Part shown: piece after piece, positions 35,031-44,756 of the stretch
How positions within the stretch are numbered: position 1 is the first letter of the stretch
How the letters are laid out: every line of letters begins with the position of its first letter
From: PHAA01 sp964457945
Lineage (GTDB): Bacteria > Bacillota > Syntrophomonadia > Syntrophomonadales > Syntrophomonadaceae
Direction of reading: 5' to 3'
Length of the DNA: 64,000 bases
NCBI GenBank assembly: GCA_964457945.1
Contig: CAYWFX010000002.1
Coordinates: 178,092-242,091 of the forward strand
Notes under the pieces: model-generated
The model's database searches: none
What the model saw: only the letters and a program-made list of their open reading frames with translations
What the model was told of the DNA's origin: nothing
Program-made: the position numbers and the translations under genes

Positions 35031-36020
35031 TTAAAAGAATAGAATTAACAATCGATAGCATAATATTGACATCAGAGCAGATGAAGGGATGGTCACAAAC
35101 CAGGCGATGATAATTTGCCGAGCTATAATCCAGCGTACCCCCTTCAGCCTTTTAGCAGCTCCTACACCCATAATTGAGGAGGAAACCACATGGGTAGTGC
35201 TTACTGGAATCCCCATCAGACTGGCTCCATATATAACTACCGACGAAGTAAAATCAGCCGCAAAACCGTTAATAGGCTCTATGCGGAATATTTTCCCCCC
35301 CATGGTCCTAATGATCCTCCACCCTCCAACCGCAGTACCTGCGGACATGGCCAATGCACAAGCGATCTTAACCCAAAGGGGTACATGAAAACTACTTATC
35401 ATGCCAGCGCTTACGAGGCTCAAACTTATAATTCCCATTGACTTTTGCGCGTCATTAGAGCCATGAGCAAAAGACGCCATACAAGCTGATAATACCTGGA
35501 GTCTCCTGAACTTGAGGTTGGTTTTCACCGGTGAAGATCCTTTAAACACCCAAAAAAGAAGCGTCATAATCATACTGCCCATCACCAGGCCAATTATGGG
35601 AGAGCTAATAAGACCAGCTAAAATCTTTAAAAAACCCTGCCAAAGAACTGCTGCTGATCCACTCCTGGCAATAACGGCACCTATCAATCCACCTATCAGC
35701 GCATGGGATGAACTGCTGGGAATACCAAAATACCAGGTTAAAAGGTTCCAGATTATGGCTCCGAAAAGAGCCGCAATAATAACCAATGGAACCACATCAT
35801 GAGGAGCCACGATGTTTTTGCCTATGGTAGTAGCTACTGCGGTACCACTCAAGGCCCCTAAAAAATTGAAAGTCGCTGCTACTCCTATAGCCGCCCGCGG
35901 CGATAAAGCCTTAGTGGAAACCGATGTGGCAATGGCATTAGCAGTATCGTGAAATCCGTTAATATAGTCAAATATCAGGGCAAAAACTACAATGGCAATT
36001 ACCCAACCTATATTAAACAT
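35031..36020 (-). CDS. pit: Low-affinity phosphate transporter, Pit family
   Basis: 329 residues, about ten membrane helices, with the duplicated Pit signature: FDYINGFHDTANAIATSVST near residue 18 and ACMASFAHGSNDAQKSMGII near 180. Imports metal-phosphate by proton symport. It overlaps the upstream DUF47 gene by 8 bases, so the two are coupled. A Pho-box promoter lies upstream of the pair. Confidence 0.93.
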   Translation of the reverse strand: MFNIGWVIAIVVFALIFDYINGFHDTANAIATSVSTKALSPRAAIGVAATFNFLGALSGTAVATTIGKNIVAPHDVVPLVIIAALFGAIIWNLLTWYFGIPSSSSHALIGGLIGAVIARSGSAAVLWQGFLKILAGLISSPIIGLVMGSMIMTLLFWVFKGSSPVKTNLKFRRLQVLSACMASFAHGSNDAQKSMGIISLSLVSAGMISSFHVPLWVKIACALAMSAGTAVGGWRIIRTMGGKIFRIEPINGFAADFTSSVVIYGASLMGIPVSTTHVVSSSIMGVGAAKRLKGVRWIIARQIIIAWFVTIPSSALMSILCYRLLILFF

Positions 36021-36645
36021 ACTTTACCGCTATTCCCTTAATTACATTACTCACATCTTCGCAATAATCAAGAGTAGTCTCCAGGTGCTCATATATCTCT
36101 TTCCATTTGATCATATAAATAGCATCGTCCGTTTGCTCAAACAAACGTGCTATTCCTGCCCGATATAAATTGTCTCCTTCATGTTCATGACCCCGAATCT
36201 TTTCACAGGATACAATGATATTTTCATGATTAGCCTTCACATCCCGTAAATTCAATACTGCCTTTTTTATCTCTTTAGAGGCCTCTTCAAGAACATTCAC
36301 CAGGGCTGGAATATATTTTTCTCTAGGTTGTTCGCACTTGTAAATCACCATTTTTTCCATAATCCCTTGAATGTGATCCAATACCTGGTTTAGTGACTGG
36401 GCCAGCGCCAGAATATCCTCCCGATCGAAAGGGGTCACAAAGGAATGATTAATTTGTTCCATAACATCACGAAAGATTCGATCCCCCCTATGCTCAACCT
36501 CATTAATCCTCTCTAAATTTGCGTTCGGATCACTGCGATCTGCAAAGTATCCCTTTAATATCTGGGTAGCTTCGCTTATGGCCTCGGAAGCCTCTTCGAA
36601 ATAATGGAAAAAGCGATCATCCTGAGGCTTTAACTTAAAAGCCAA
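36013..36645 (-). CDS. DUF47 (PhoU-like) Pit accessory protein
   Basis: 210 residues, all helical. Family traits: EVEHRGDRIFRDVMEQI, FDREDILALAQSLNQVLDHI, and GHEHEGDNLYR with conserved acidic metal-binding pairs. DUF47 proteins are PhoU-like partners of Pit transporters. TTG start at 36645, seven bases after GGAGG. First gene of the DUF47-pit operon. Confidence 0.92.
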   Translation of the reverse strand: MAFKLKPQDDRFFHYFEEASEAISEATQILKGYFADRSDPNANLERINEVEHRGDRIFRDVMEQINHSFVTPFDREDILALAQSLNQVLDHIQGIMEKMVIYKCEQPREKYIPALVNVLEEASKEIKKAVLNLRDVKANHENIIVSCEKIRGHEHEGDNLYRAGIARLFEQTDDAIYMIKWKEIYEHLETTLDYCEDVSNVIKGIAVKYV

Positions 36646-36687
36646 ATCAATACCTCCCTAAATAATTGTTTACACATACCTATAGTA

Positions 36688-36730
36688 ATTATATCAATAC
36701 TCTGCGTAAGCATTGTTAAGAAACTGTTAA
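36688..36730 (-). promoter_or_regulatory. Promoter with Pho-box repeats upstream of DUF47-pit
   Basis: On the minus strand, TTAACA occurs twice exactly 11 bp apart (36725-36730 and 36714-36719), with a weaker TACGCA 11 bp further (36703-36708). A perfect TATAAT lies at 36688-36693. TT(A/T/C)ACA repeats at 11-bp spacing overlapping the -35 region are the known PhoP box arrangement in Bacillus. This predicts induction under phosphate limitation. Confidence 0.65.
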
Positions 36731-36735
36731 TTATT

Positions 36736-36827
36736 AGGGTCTGTGAAAAAATGAACTAGTCATTTCTCCGGTCTTTTAGCGAAAAATCTCGAAGTATTGT
36801 AACTTGTTTACTTAATTGATAGCCCTG
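36736..36827. repeat. Shortened copy of the 10141 MITE-like element
   Basis: Shares AACTAGTCATTTCTCCGG, CTTTTAGCG, AAAAATC and AGTATT in the same order as the 10141-10300 element and ends in TTGATAGCCCT, but lacks the central part. About 92 bp. It lies between folC and the DUF47-pit promoter. Confidence 0.6.
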
Positions 36828-38089
36828 ATAAATATTCGACGGGCTTGATCTAGCACATAGAATGAGCCTGTTATCACTATATAATCATCATTCCGCCTCA
36901 TTTCTAGTCCCCTGGCTACTGCCTCCGTTATATTTTCTACTTCAACTACTGGTATATCGGGGAAAACCTGCTGCCACCGCGCTTTCACCTCTTTCCAAGC
37001 GCTTCCCCGTGGTCCTTGGGGTCGTGTCACCACCGCCGACCGGGTATTTGTACCTAAAGCCTGTATTATGCCATACCGCTCTTTATCATCTACTAAACCA
37101 AGCACTAGAACTTTTTTTCTATCAGGCATAAGGGTTTCCAGAGAATCAGCCAACGCCTTAGCACCTTGAGGATTATGGGCTGCATCAACTATGACCAATG
37201 GATCCTGCTGGATTAGTTCCAACCTGCCAGGCATTTTCAGACTAAGCAGTGAACTTCTGATGTTTTGCTCCTGAACTTGATAATCCTTTTCCTTCATCAC
37301 TTGAAGAGCAGTGAGTGCAGTCGCTAAATTCCTAAGCTGAAAATCGCCTCGGAGTGCAAATCTCACCCCTTGCATACTAATTCCCATGCCTTCGATATCA
37401 ATTATTTGATCTTGTAGACCAGGATTACCCACAAGGCTTACCCTTATTTGAGAACTCTTAAGTAATTTAGCCCCCACGCTTCTGGCTCGGTTGTTCACTA
37501 CCCGCTCAGCCTTTTCTTCCATTAATCCAGCTACCACGGGCACACCTGCCTTTATAATACCAGCCTTGTTGGACGCTATCTCTTCCAAGGTATTACCCAA
37601 ATAGGCGGTATGGTCAAAATCTACCCCCGTAATAACTGACACCACTGGAATAATAACATTAGTGGAGTCATAGCTTCCCCCCATACCGACTTCCAGTACT
37701 GCCACGTCTACCCCTTCATCCCGAAAATATTGAAAAGCAGCTGCAGTTAATACCTCAAATTCAGTAGGGTGGAGCTCGCCTCTTTTTAGCATCACCCGGA
37801 TGTGTTTTTCTATACCATCTAATATTGATTGAAACGCCTCTGCAGTTATCTCCTGGCCATCGATTGTAAACCTTTCGAAATATGAATGCAGATGGGGCGA
37901 TGAAAATCGCCCCACCCGGTACCCGGCCTTTATTAAAACATCTGCAATGATAAGTGAAGTAGAGCCCTTGCCATTGGTTCCTGCGATATGCACACATTTA
38001 AGTCCCTGCTGGGGGGTTCCCATCTCTTTCAGTAGGCTCTCTATTCTCTCCAGCCCCGGCCTGCTGCCCAATGTGCTCAATTCTTGCAA
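36812..38089 (-). CDS. folC: Bifunctional folylpolyglutamate/dihydrofolate synthase
   Basis: About 425 residues. Mur-ligase fold: P-loop HIAGTNGKGSTS near residue 35, VLEVGMGGSYDSTNV, ITGVDFDHTAYLGNTLEEIA and DAAHNPQGAKAL. Adds glutamates to folates. The start is unsure: the frame runs on into the end of valS, and no ATG or GTG is available before RPGLERIESLL, so TTG at 38089 is the best candidate. Eight bases after the valS stop. Confidence 0.93.
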   Translation of the reverse strand: MQELSTLGSRPGLERIESLLKEMGTPQQGLKCVHIAGTNGKGSTSLIIADVLIKAGYRVGRFSSPHLHSYFERFTIDGQEITAEAFQSILDGIEKHIRVMLKRGELHPTEFEVLTAAAFQYFRDEGVDVAVLEVGMGGSYDSTNVIIPVVSVITGVDFDHTAYLGNTLEEIASNKAGIIKAGVPVVAGLMEEKAERVVNNRARSVGAKLLKSSQIRVSLVGNPGLQDQIIDIEGMGISMQGVRFALRGDFQLRNLATALTALQVMKEKDYQVQEQNIRSSLLSLKMPGRLELIQQDPLVIVDAAHNPQGAKALADSLETLMPDRKKVLVLGLVDDKERYGIIQALGTNTRSAVVTRPQGPRGSAWKEVKARWQQVFPDIPVVEVENITEAVARGLEMRRNDDYIVITGSFYVLDQARRIFIRAIN

Positions 38090-38097
38090 GCGATCTT

Positions 38098-40752
38098 CTA
38101 TGCGCCCTTTAATATCTCTAAGCGTTGTAATATACCCTCTTTCCTGAGCATGGCTTCTTCAATTTTAGCCTTTTCCTTTTCGATTACTTCCGGTGGCGCT
38201 TTGGCCAGGAATTTCTCGTTAATCAGCTTGGCCCCAGCTCTATCAATATCCACTTCGGTAATCTTAAGTTCTTTTTCCAGCCGGCCTATTTCCTTATCAA
38301 CATCAATAACCCCTTCGAGAGGCACATATATATCGGCAAAGGAAAGTAGTGCGGAAACTGCCTGGCGCGGCTTCTCTGCCAGCTCCAAAACCAGCTGCAG
38401 TTCGCTAACTTTAGCCAAGCCTTTAACATAGCTTCCGTAATCCTCAAACCACTTCATCGCCTGCCCATCCTTGAACAGCATAATTACTTTAACTGGAGCA
38501 CTATGGCTTAAATTAAACTCCGCCCGGATATTTCGTATAGCTCGAATTGTCCCCATAATGGCCTGCATCTGCTCTACAGCTTCCGGTTCCACCAAACTTT
38601 GATCCCTAATCGGCCAAGACTCCAGCATTATAGTCTCGTTGTGTCCGGGTAAGTATTGATATATTTCTTCGGTGATAAATGGCATAAAAGGATGGAGTAA
38701 TTTCAATATCCCCTTGAGCACATCTAAGAGCACAGTTTGTACTACCGCTTTCTCCCGTCCGTTATCAGGATGGAAGAGTCGGGGTTTGGCCAATTCAATA
38801 TACCAATCGCAAAATTCATCCCAGATAAAATCATACATGCCTCGGGCAGCCTCACCCAATTCATATCGTTCCAGAAGATCAGTTATTTCATTAATTTTCA
38901 GGTTTAGACGGGAGATAATCCAGCGATCCGCCAGGGTCAGTTCATTTTTTTCTACCTTAACCGGTTCAAATTCTTCCATATTCATCAGGACAAATCGGGA
39001 TGCGTTCCACACTTTATTAGAGAAATTACGGGTATTCTCCACCTTGTCCCATTGAAACCGCACATCATTTCCAGGCGTAACTCCGGTAATCATAGAGAAA
39101 CGCAAAGTATCTGCCCCGTATTTCTCAATAACTTCTATAGGATCAATTCCATTGCCTAAAGACTTACTCATCTTACGGCCCTGTCCATCCAGAATCAGGC
39201 CGTGGATGTTCACTTCGTGAAATGGAACTTTTCCGGTTTGTTCGATACCGGAAAAAATCATCCGAGCCACCCAGAAAAAGATAATATCCCGCCCTGTAAC
39301 CAGCACGCTGGTGGGATAAAAATGCTGCATGTCCGAGCTATCGTTCGGCCATCCCAGGGTAGAAAAAGGCCACAAAGCACTAGAAAACCAGGTGTCTAAT
39401 ACATCTTCATCCTGTTTCAGTTCACTGGAACTACAAGCGGGACATGCAGTGGGATTATCCCGGCTGCAAATAACTTCCCCACAATCCTGGCAGTACCACA
39501 CCGGGATACGGTGTCCCCACCATAGCTGCCGGGATATGCACCAATCTCGGATGTTTTCCATCCAGTTGATATAAGTTTTAGTGAAACGTTCAGGAATAAA
39601 GCGAATCTCTCCATCCACTACTTTTTGTATGGCTGGCTCAGCCAAAGGCTTCATTTTCACAAACCACTGCAGGGAAACCATAGGTTCGATAATGGTATCA
39701 CAACGCTGGCAATGTCCCACTGCATGCTGATGTTCCTCAATCTTCACCAGGAAGCCTCCGGCCTGTAAATCCTTAACTACCTGCTTACGGCATTCCTGGC
39801 GCTCAAGGCCCTCATAAGATCCCGCATTTTCATTCATGCAGGCATCTGAGGTCATTACTACTATCTGTTCCAAATCATGGCGCATACCCATCTCAAAATC
39901 GTTGGGGTCATGCGCAGGAGTAACCTTTACCGCTCCTGTGCCAAATTCCCGATCAACATAATGATCCTCAAAGATAGGAATTTTTCGCCCCATCAGCGGG
40001 AGCACCACATTTTTGCCGATCAGATGGCTGTACCGTTCATCTCCAGGGTGTACTGCCACACCCGTATCACCCAGCATGGTTTCCGGTCTGGTCGTTGCTA
40101 CTACCACAAATTCATCTGAATTTTCAATGGGATATTTGATATGCCAGAGATGACCATCACTGTCGGCATGCTCTACCTCAATGTCAGAAATAGCGGTAAT
40201 ACATTTCGGGCACCAGTTGATAATATAGTTGCCCCGATAGATAAGACCCTTCTCATACAGGTTTACAAATACCTCCCGTACTGCCTGGGAACAACCCTCA
40301 TCCATTGTAAATCTCTCCCGGCTCCAATCGCAGGAAGAACCTAACAAACTAAGCTGTTGGGTGATACGATCGCCATACAATCGCTTCCATTCCCATACCC
40401 GTTCCAAAAACTTTTCCCGGCCCAAATCATGCCTGTTCAAACCTTCACTGGCCAGACTCTCCTCTACCCGAGCCTGGGTGGCAATTCCCGCATGATCAGT
40501 ACCCGGAAGCCAGAGAGTGTTATAGCCTTGCATCCTACGCCAGCGAGCCAGTATATCCTGCAGGGTATTATCCAGAGCATGCCCAAGATGTAGCTGCCCA
40601 GTTACATTAGGCGGCGGCATTACTATGGAAAAGTGTTTTTTACTAAAATCATCGCTAGGAGCAAAGTAGTTCTGGCTTTTCCAGTAATCATACCACTTGC
40701 CCTCGACCTTTTCGGGATCATATACGCTGGCTAAATTTGTTTCGATTGACAT
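38098..40752 (-). CDS. valS: Valyl-tRNA synthetase
   Basis: 884 residues. Class I motifs HIGH-equivalent HLGH in PPPNVTGQLHLGHALDN and KMSKS in GRKMSKSLGNGIDP; editing domain (about 190-345) with TTRPETMLGDTGVAVHP; C-terminal anticodon domain and a terminal coiled coil typical of ValRS. A zinc-like CxxC pair appears at CQDCGEVICSRDNPTACPAC. ATG start with GAGG. No T-box was found upstream, unlike many Firmicutes valS genes. Confidence 0.97.
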   Translation of the reverse strand: MSIETNLASVYDPEKVEGKWYDYWKSQNYFAPSDDFSKKHFSIVMPPPNVTGQLHLGHALDNTLQDILARWRRMQGYNTLWLPGTDHAGIATQARVEESLASEGLNRHDLGREKFLERVWEWKRLYGDRITQQLSLLGSSCDWSRERFTMDEGCSQAVREVFVNLYEKGLIYRGNYIINWCPKCITAISDIEVEHADSDGHLWHIKYPIENSDEFVVVATTRPETMLGDTGVAVHPGDERYSHLIGKNVVLPLMGRKIPIFEDHYVDREFGTGAVKVTPAHDPNDFEMGMRHDLEQIVVMTSDACMNENAGSYEGLERQECRKQVVKDLQAGGFLVKIEEHQHAVGHCQRCDTIIEPMVSLQWFVKMKPLAEPAIQKVVDGEIRFIPERFTKTYINWMENIRDWCISRQLWWGHRIPVWYCQDCGEVICSRDNPTACPACSSSELKQDEDVLDTWFSSALWPFSTLGWPNDSSDMQHFYPTSVLVTGRDIIFFWVARMIFSGIEQTGKVPFHEVNIHGLILDGQGRKMSKSLGNGIDPIEVIEKYGADTLRFSMITGVTPGNDVRFQWDKVENTRNFSNKVWNASRFVLMNMEEFEPVKVEKNELTLADRWIISRLNLKINEITDLLERYELGEAARGMYDFIWDEFCDWYIELAKPRLFHPDNGREKAVVQTVLLDVLKGILKLLHPFMPFITEEIYQYLPGHNETIMLESWPIRDQSLVEPEAVEQMQAIMGTIRAIRNIRAEFNLSHSAPVKVIMLFKDGQAMKWFEDYGSYVKGLAKVSELQLVLELAEKPRQAVSALLSFADIYVPLEGVIDVDKEIGRLEKELKITEVDIDRAGAKLINEKFLAKAPPEVIEKEKAKIEEAMLRKEGILQRLEILKGA

Positions 40753-41077
40753 TCAATTGACCTCCTCGTTAAGAGCCTATAAGCTATTCTGCTATTACTA
40801 GCACTGCCAGATCCAATAGATTAACTTGCCTAATTCTACTTAAAAAATAGCGCTCTGTGCAAGTCATAGTTAAAAAGCAAGCTCGATAGGGTAGTTAAGC
40901 TGCCCTAAAATATGTACTATAAAATGGTATTTGAATTGCCCATGGCTATGGATTAACTACCCATGTCCACAATTAATGAAGCAAATGCAAGCATGGTATT
41001 GAATGTTTTTAGTATAATGGCTTACAATAAATATAGGAAATTGCTCCAAATTTGTCGGAAAGGCTTGATTTTTTATT
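40753..41077. other. Intergenic region between valS and the cyclase gene
   Basis: 325 bases separating divergent genes. I searched the minus strand for the T-box conserved core (GGTGGNACCGCG-like) and a terminator before valS and saw neither. A/T-rich stretches near 41000-41045 could hold the plus-strand promoter, but no convincing -35/-10 pair stands out. Confidence 0.4.
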
Positions 41078-42487
41078 GTGAAAGGTTTCATAATTTTCAC
41101 TGATTTAAAAGGATACTCTAAGCTTTCAGAAAATGAAGCCGAACTTTTTTTTACTGAATTGAACCCTGCTCTGTCCACCCAGATTAAACCATACCTTTCC
41201 CGGGCTGAGGCCTTTAACACTTGGGGCGATGCGGTAATAGCTGCTTTTTCCGATGGAAAAGATGCAATTGATTTGATGCTGAACTACCGGGACTTTTTTA
41301 ACAACTTTGACTTTACCAGTCTTGGAATGACCTGCTTAATGCCTCGAATAGGCGGCCACTATGGAGAACTTTTTACTTTTCAAGATAGAATCTTGGGCAG
41401 AATGAACATGTATGGGAGCAATGTTAATACTGCAGCTCGAATTGAACCTGTTACTCGAGCCGGGGAGATATTTGTAACCAGACAATTTAAAGAAGCAATA
41501 GGACAGGCAGCTCTGCCTTTTGACTATATAAGTTTTGATGAACTGGGATTCGTAGAGCTAGCCAAAAGCTTTGGAGAAAGAGAGTTGTTCCGTCTCCGAT
41601 ACGATTTTGAAAATCCTCAGGTGATTGATAAAATATATGCCATGGATCTCTCAGGAGCCCTCCCTCCATCCCCTGACCTAACTTCGGAAGAGCTGAAACT
41701 CATAGATCGGTATGCTTCCTGTAATGATACAAACTTCACAACTTTCCTAGGTAGTGATAAAATACAGGATAGAAGTGGTGAATTCTATTTTCGTCTTGCC
41801 ATAATCTGCAAAAACTTTGGTCTATATTGTGAAGCCATCAGTTTTGTACACAAACTTGAAAACAACTTTATTGAAACAGCCGGACTGAAAATGTTTCCTT
41901 ATAAACATCGGCAGGATGTTTTAAAACTTAAAGCCAATTGTCTGACCCGGCTGGGTCAATACCAGGAAGCCTCCGACATTGTCTACAGCCTCTGGCAACA
42001 GGGAATGAAAGATTCGGATACCCTATCAATGCTGGCAGCCCAGTATAAACGCAGAGCTTTAGTAGGAACGGACGATACTATTTCCATAGATAAAGTCAAC
42101 CGCGAATTACTACTTAAAGCAAAGGACTTATACCTGGAAGCTTTTCGTCGTAATATAGAAGACTATTATCCGGCAATAAACGCTGCCTATCTTTATAGAT
42201 TTCTGGGAGGAAGCGAAAGTGATAACGGTATAAAATTGGCCCGCTATGTTATGGATTCCTGGCAAAACCGTGAAGGTGAAAATTGGTGGCTGGACAGCAC
42301 TCTGGCCGAATCCCTAATCTTGCAGGATTCTCTTCCTAAAGCGGAAGTTACCTTTGCCAAAGCATTAGACCGACACCATCCCGATTCTTTCGAACGTTCA
42401 GCAACAATTACCCAAATTAACACCTACGCTATATTGAGCTATAAAGAAACTGAACTAAAAAGAATAATAGACTTGCTATCGAAATAA
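41078..42487 (+). CDS. Class III nucleotidyl-cyclase domain fused to TRAFs-binding-like helical region
   Basis: 469 residues, GTG start with a weak ribosome site. Residues 1-135 are a class III cyclase homology domain with metal-binding Asp9 (FTDLKGYSKLSE) and Asp51 (TWGDAVIAAF) and transition-state Asn117/Arg121 (YGSNVNTAARIEP). At the base-selecting positions, normally Lys and Asp in adenylate cyclases, I read Asn47 and Asn110, so the nucleotide used is open. Residues about 220-460 are helical repeats with SDTLSMLAAQYKRRA and YYPAINAAYLYRFLGG, matching the MAP3K TRAFs-binding (TPR-like) domain of bacterial conflict proteins. Followed on the same strand by RyR and TIR genes, suggesting it makes or senses their signal. 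Confidence 0.8.
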   Translation: MKGFIIFTDLKGYSKLSENEAELFFTELNPALSTQIKPYLSRAEAFNTWGDAVIAAFSDGKDAIDLMLNYRDFFNNFDFTSLGMTCLMPRIGGHYGELFTFQDRILGRMNMYGSNVNTAARIEPVTRAGEIFVTRQFKEAIGQAALPFDYISFDELGFVELAKSFGERELFRLRYDFENPQVIDKIYAMDLSGALPPSPDLTSEELKLIDRYASCNDTNFTTFLGSDKIQDRSGEFYFRLAIICKNFGLYCEAISFVHKLENNFIETAGLKMFPYKHRQDVLKLKANCLTRLGQYQEASDIVYSLWQQGMKDSDTLSMLAAQYKRRALVGTDDTISIDKVNRELLLKAKDLYLEAFRRNIEDYYPAINAAYLYRFLGGSESDNGIKLARYVMDSWQNREGENWWLDSTLAESLILQDSLPKAEVTFAKALDRHHPDSFERSATITQINTYAILSYKETELKRIIDLLSK

Positions 42488-42663
42488 ATAATTAATATTT
42501 TACACGAACCAACCTAGCTTTTTATTTGTTTTGGCCTAAAATGAACAATAAGATTTAAACCGCTGTTAGTCTATTTAATAATACCGTGAATCATTTTAAC
42601 TATTTGATTCTGAATTCTATATCTTAACAAAGAATTAATTTTATTAAGGAGGTATTTAGAAGG

Positions 42664-42951
42664 ATGTCCTTTGAAGCAACAACCATGGACACATCCTGGG
42701 TTGAGCTGAGTGACGATATACTCGAGTTAACTGAGTTGTTAGCTATGAATGTTCATGCGCACTGGGCTTCCAGGCGTCTCGCCGAGGGATGGACTTACGG
42801 AACTGAAAGAAACGACTTACGCAAAGAAACGCCAGTGCTGGTACCATACGAAGATTTACCAGAAGCCGAGAAGGAATATGATCGAAAAACAGCATTGGAA
42901 ACTCTAAAGACCATAATATCTCTAGGTTATAGCATCGAAAAGAAGCGCTAG
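42664..42951 (+). CDS. Stand-alone RyR-domain protein
   Basis: 95 residues that are one RyR domain: NVHAHWASRRLAEGWTYG, the RNDLRKETPVLVPYEDL segment and EAEKEYDRKTALETLKTI. The Trp/Arg/Gly and EKxYDR positions are the family signature first seen in ryanodine receptors. Bacterial RyR domains have been proposed, from genome context, to bind nucleotide-derived ligands in conflict systems. ATG at 42664, 11 bases after GGAGG. Lies between the cyclase and TIR genes. Confidence 0.88.
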   Translation: MSFEATTMDTSWVELSDDILELTELLAMNVHAHWASRRLAEGWTYGTERNDLRKETPVLVPYEDLPEAEKEYDRKTALETLKTIISLGYSIEKKR

Positions 42952-43037
42952 CAATATTATTACTCAAGCGCTTACTGCCAACGCTGATTACACCATATAT
43001 TTAAGTAAAAATTCTATTTATTCAGGAGGTTATTTTA

Positions 43038-44720
43038 GTGGCTCATGAAGTTTTTCTCAGTTATGCATCAGTTAACCACCTTATCGCAACGACTGTGTGC
43101 GTGACTCTAGAATCGAATAAGATAGGCTGCTGGATGGCACCCAGAGATATTCTACCCGGCAAGGATTTTGCAGAAGCAATTATCGATGGTATTGAAAACT
43201 GCCAAGTTTTCGTATTAATACTGTCAGCAAACTCAGCTGCCTCCCCTCATGTTCTAAGGGAAGTCAATAAAGCTGCCGGTAAGGGAATACCCATACTATC
43301 ATTTATTATAGAAGAAGTGACTCTTTCCAAATCCCTGGAGTATTACCTTTCCACCGATCATTGGTTGAATGCTACTACTCCTCCATTATCCAAACACATA
43401 CACAACCTGGCTCTAATAGTTGAAAAACTACTATTTGAGCTGTCTGGGAAAAAAACTAGCAGTTTGGAATCAGCGGAAACTAATCGACTTGATGATATTA
43501 CTAACTTTAAGGTTCGGGTTCAACAAGAACTGGCAGATTCCAACCAGCCAGTTCCTAAAACAGCAGAAACGAAGCCCTCAACCGAAGAAGATGTGTTAAT
43601 CGTGGATCCCAGAGGTACAGGTAACTACCGCAAAATTAATGAAGCCATAGATGCAGCCCGACCTAACCAGAAAATTCTGGTAAAATCCGGAACCTATAGA
43701 GAACAGATATTACTTACAGGAAAACCCGTAAAACTCTTCGGCGAAGGAATGGAAACTGTAAAAGTATCTTATGATTCCGGCAGCGTTTTGGAGACAAATA
43801 AAGCTGCTGGCAGTGAAATTACAGGCATCTCCTTCAATCAAATCGGTTACAAGGAAAACAGCACCGTGTGCTTGATTAAATCCTCAGTCAGCTTGAAGAA
43901 CTGTCGAATTTCAGGTGGACATACGGGTATAACGGTACTTAGTGGCAAGCCGGTTATTACTAACAACCTGGTGGAACGTAACATAAATGGTATAGCTGTA
44001 TATGGTACCTCATCCCCGTTACTGAGCGAAAACCGTTGCAGCAATAATACCTGTGCTATTCTTTTTACCGAAGAAGCGTCTGGAAAAGCTATAAAGAATG
44101 AATGTAAAAGTAACCACACCGGTATTATTGTAACAGATAATGCCCAGCCAATTCTGCAAGAAAATGATTGCGATTCAAACAAGGAAAATGGTATTAGTTA
44201 CCTTAAACATGGTGCTGGCAAAGCTATCAAGAATAGTTGCAAAAAGAGTATTAATGGAATCTTGATAACTGACCATGGCCAACCCACCTTGGAAAACAAT
44301 CAATGCAGCGAAAACCGTGAAGCTGGCATCCTATATAATGGTCATGAAGGAGGAATTGCCCGCAACAACGAATCGAGCCGCAATAGAAGCCATGGTATAC
44401 AAATTAGTTTTAAAGCCCAACCTATTTTAGAAGGCAACCAGTGCAGCCGCAATAAATTGATGGGCATAGCCTATTTAGACTCCGCCGCAGGTACAGCCCA
44501 GAATAATATATGCAGCAATAATGATTTACACGGCATCCTGGTTAAAGATAGAGCCCAACCGGATCTAGAATCTAACCGGTGCAGCGAAAACCGGGAAGCT
44601 GGTATCGCCTACTTTGATTATGCTCAGGGAGTTGCCCGAGACAATATCTGCCGTGGTAACCGTCTAAAGGATATTACCATAAACGGTCAGGCGATTCCCA
44701 TATTAATTCCCCATAATTAA
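43038..44720 (+). CDS. TIR domain fused to right-handed beta-helix
   Basis: 560 residues, GTG start at 43038 seven bases after AGGAGG. Residues 1-130 are a TIR domain (VFLSYASVNH, CWMAPRDILPG, VLILSANSAASPHVLREVNKA) with Glu75 at the usual catalytic position for NAD cleavage. After a linker (about 140-185), DPRGTGNYRKINEAIDAA starts a pectin-lyase-like beta-helix running to the end. Residues about 315-555 consist of five 46-residue double turns alternating an AQPxLExNxCSxN coil with a GIxYxxxxxGxAxNNxC coil. No signal peptide, so cytoplasmic. Likely effector of the cassette; terminator at 44757-44796. Confidence 0.88.
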   Translation: MAHEVFLSYASVNHLIATTVCVTLESNKIGCWMAPRDILPGKDFAEAIIDGIENCQVFVLILSANSAASPHVLREVNKAAGKGIPILSFIIEEVTLSKSLEYYLSTDHWLNATTPPLSKHIHNLALIVEKLLFELSGKKTSSLESAETNRLDDITNFKVRVQQELADSNQPVPKTAETKPSTEEDVLIVDPRGTGNYRKINEAIDAARPNQKILVKSGTYREQILLTGKPVKLFGEGMETVKVSYDSGSVLETNKAAGSEITGISFNQIGYKENSTVCLIKSSVSLKNCRISGGHTGITVLSGKPVITNNLVERNINGIAVYGTSSPLLSENRCSNNTCAILFTEEASGKAIKNECKSNHTGIIVTDNAQPILQENDCDSNKENGISYLKHGAGKAIKNSCKKSINGILITDHGQPTLENNQCSENREAGILYNGHEGGIARNNESSRNRSHGIQISFKAQPILEGNQCSRNKLMGIAYLDSAAGTAQNNICSNNDLHGILVKDRAQPDLESNRCSENREAGIAYFDYAQGVARDNICRGNRLKDITINGQAIPILIPHN

Positions 44721-44756
44721 TTGCTGTGTCTCATTCATATGCAGTTTTAAATATGG

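Noticed and set aside
40753..41077. T-box riboswitch expected upstream of valS
   Set aside because: The conserved T-box core and antiterminator were looked for on the minus strand and not found.
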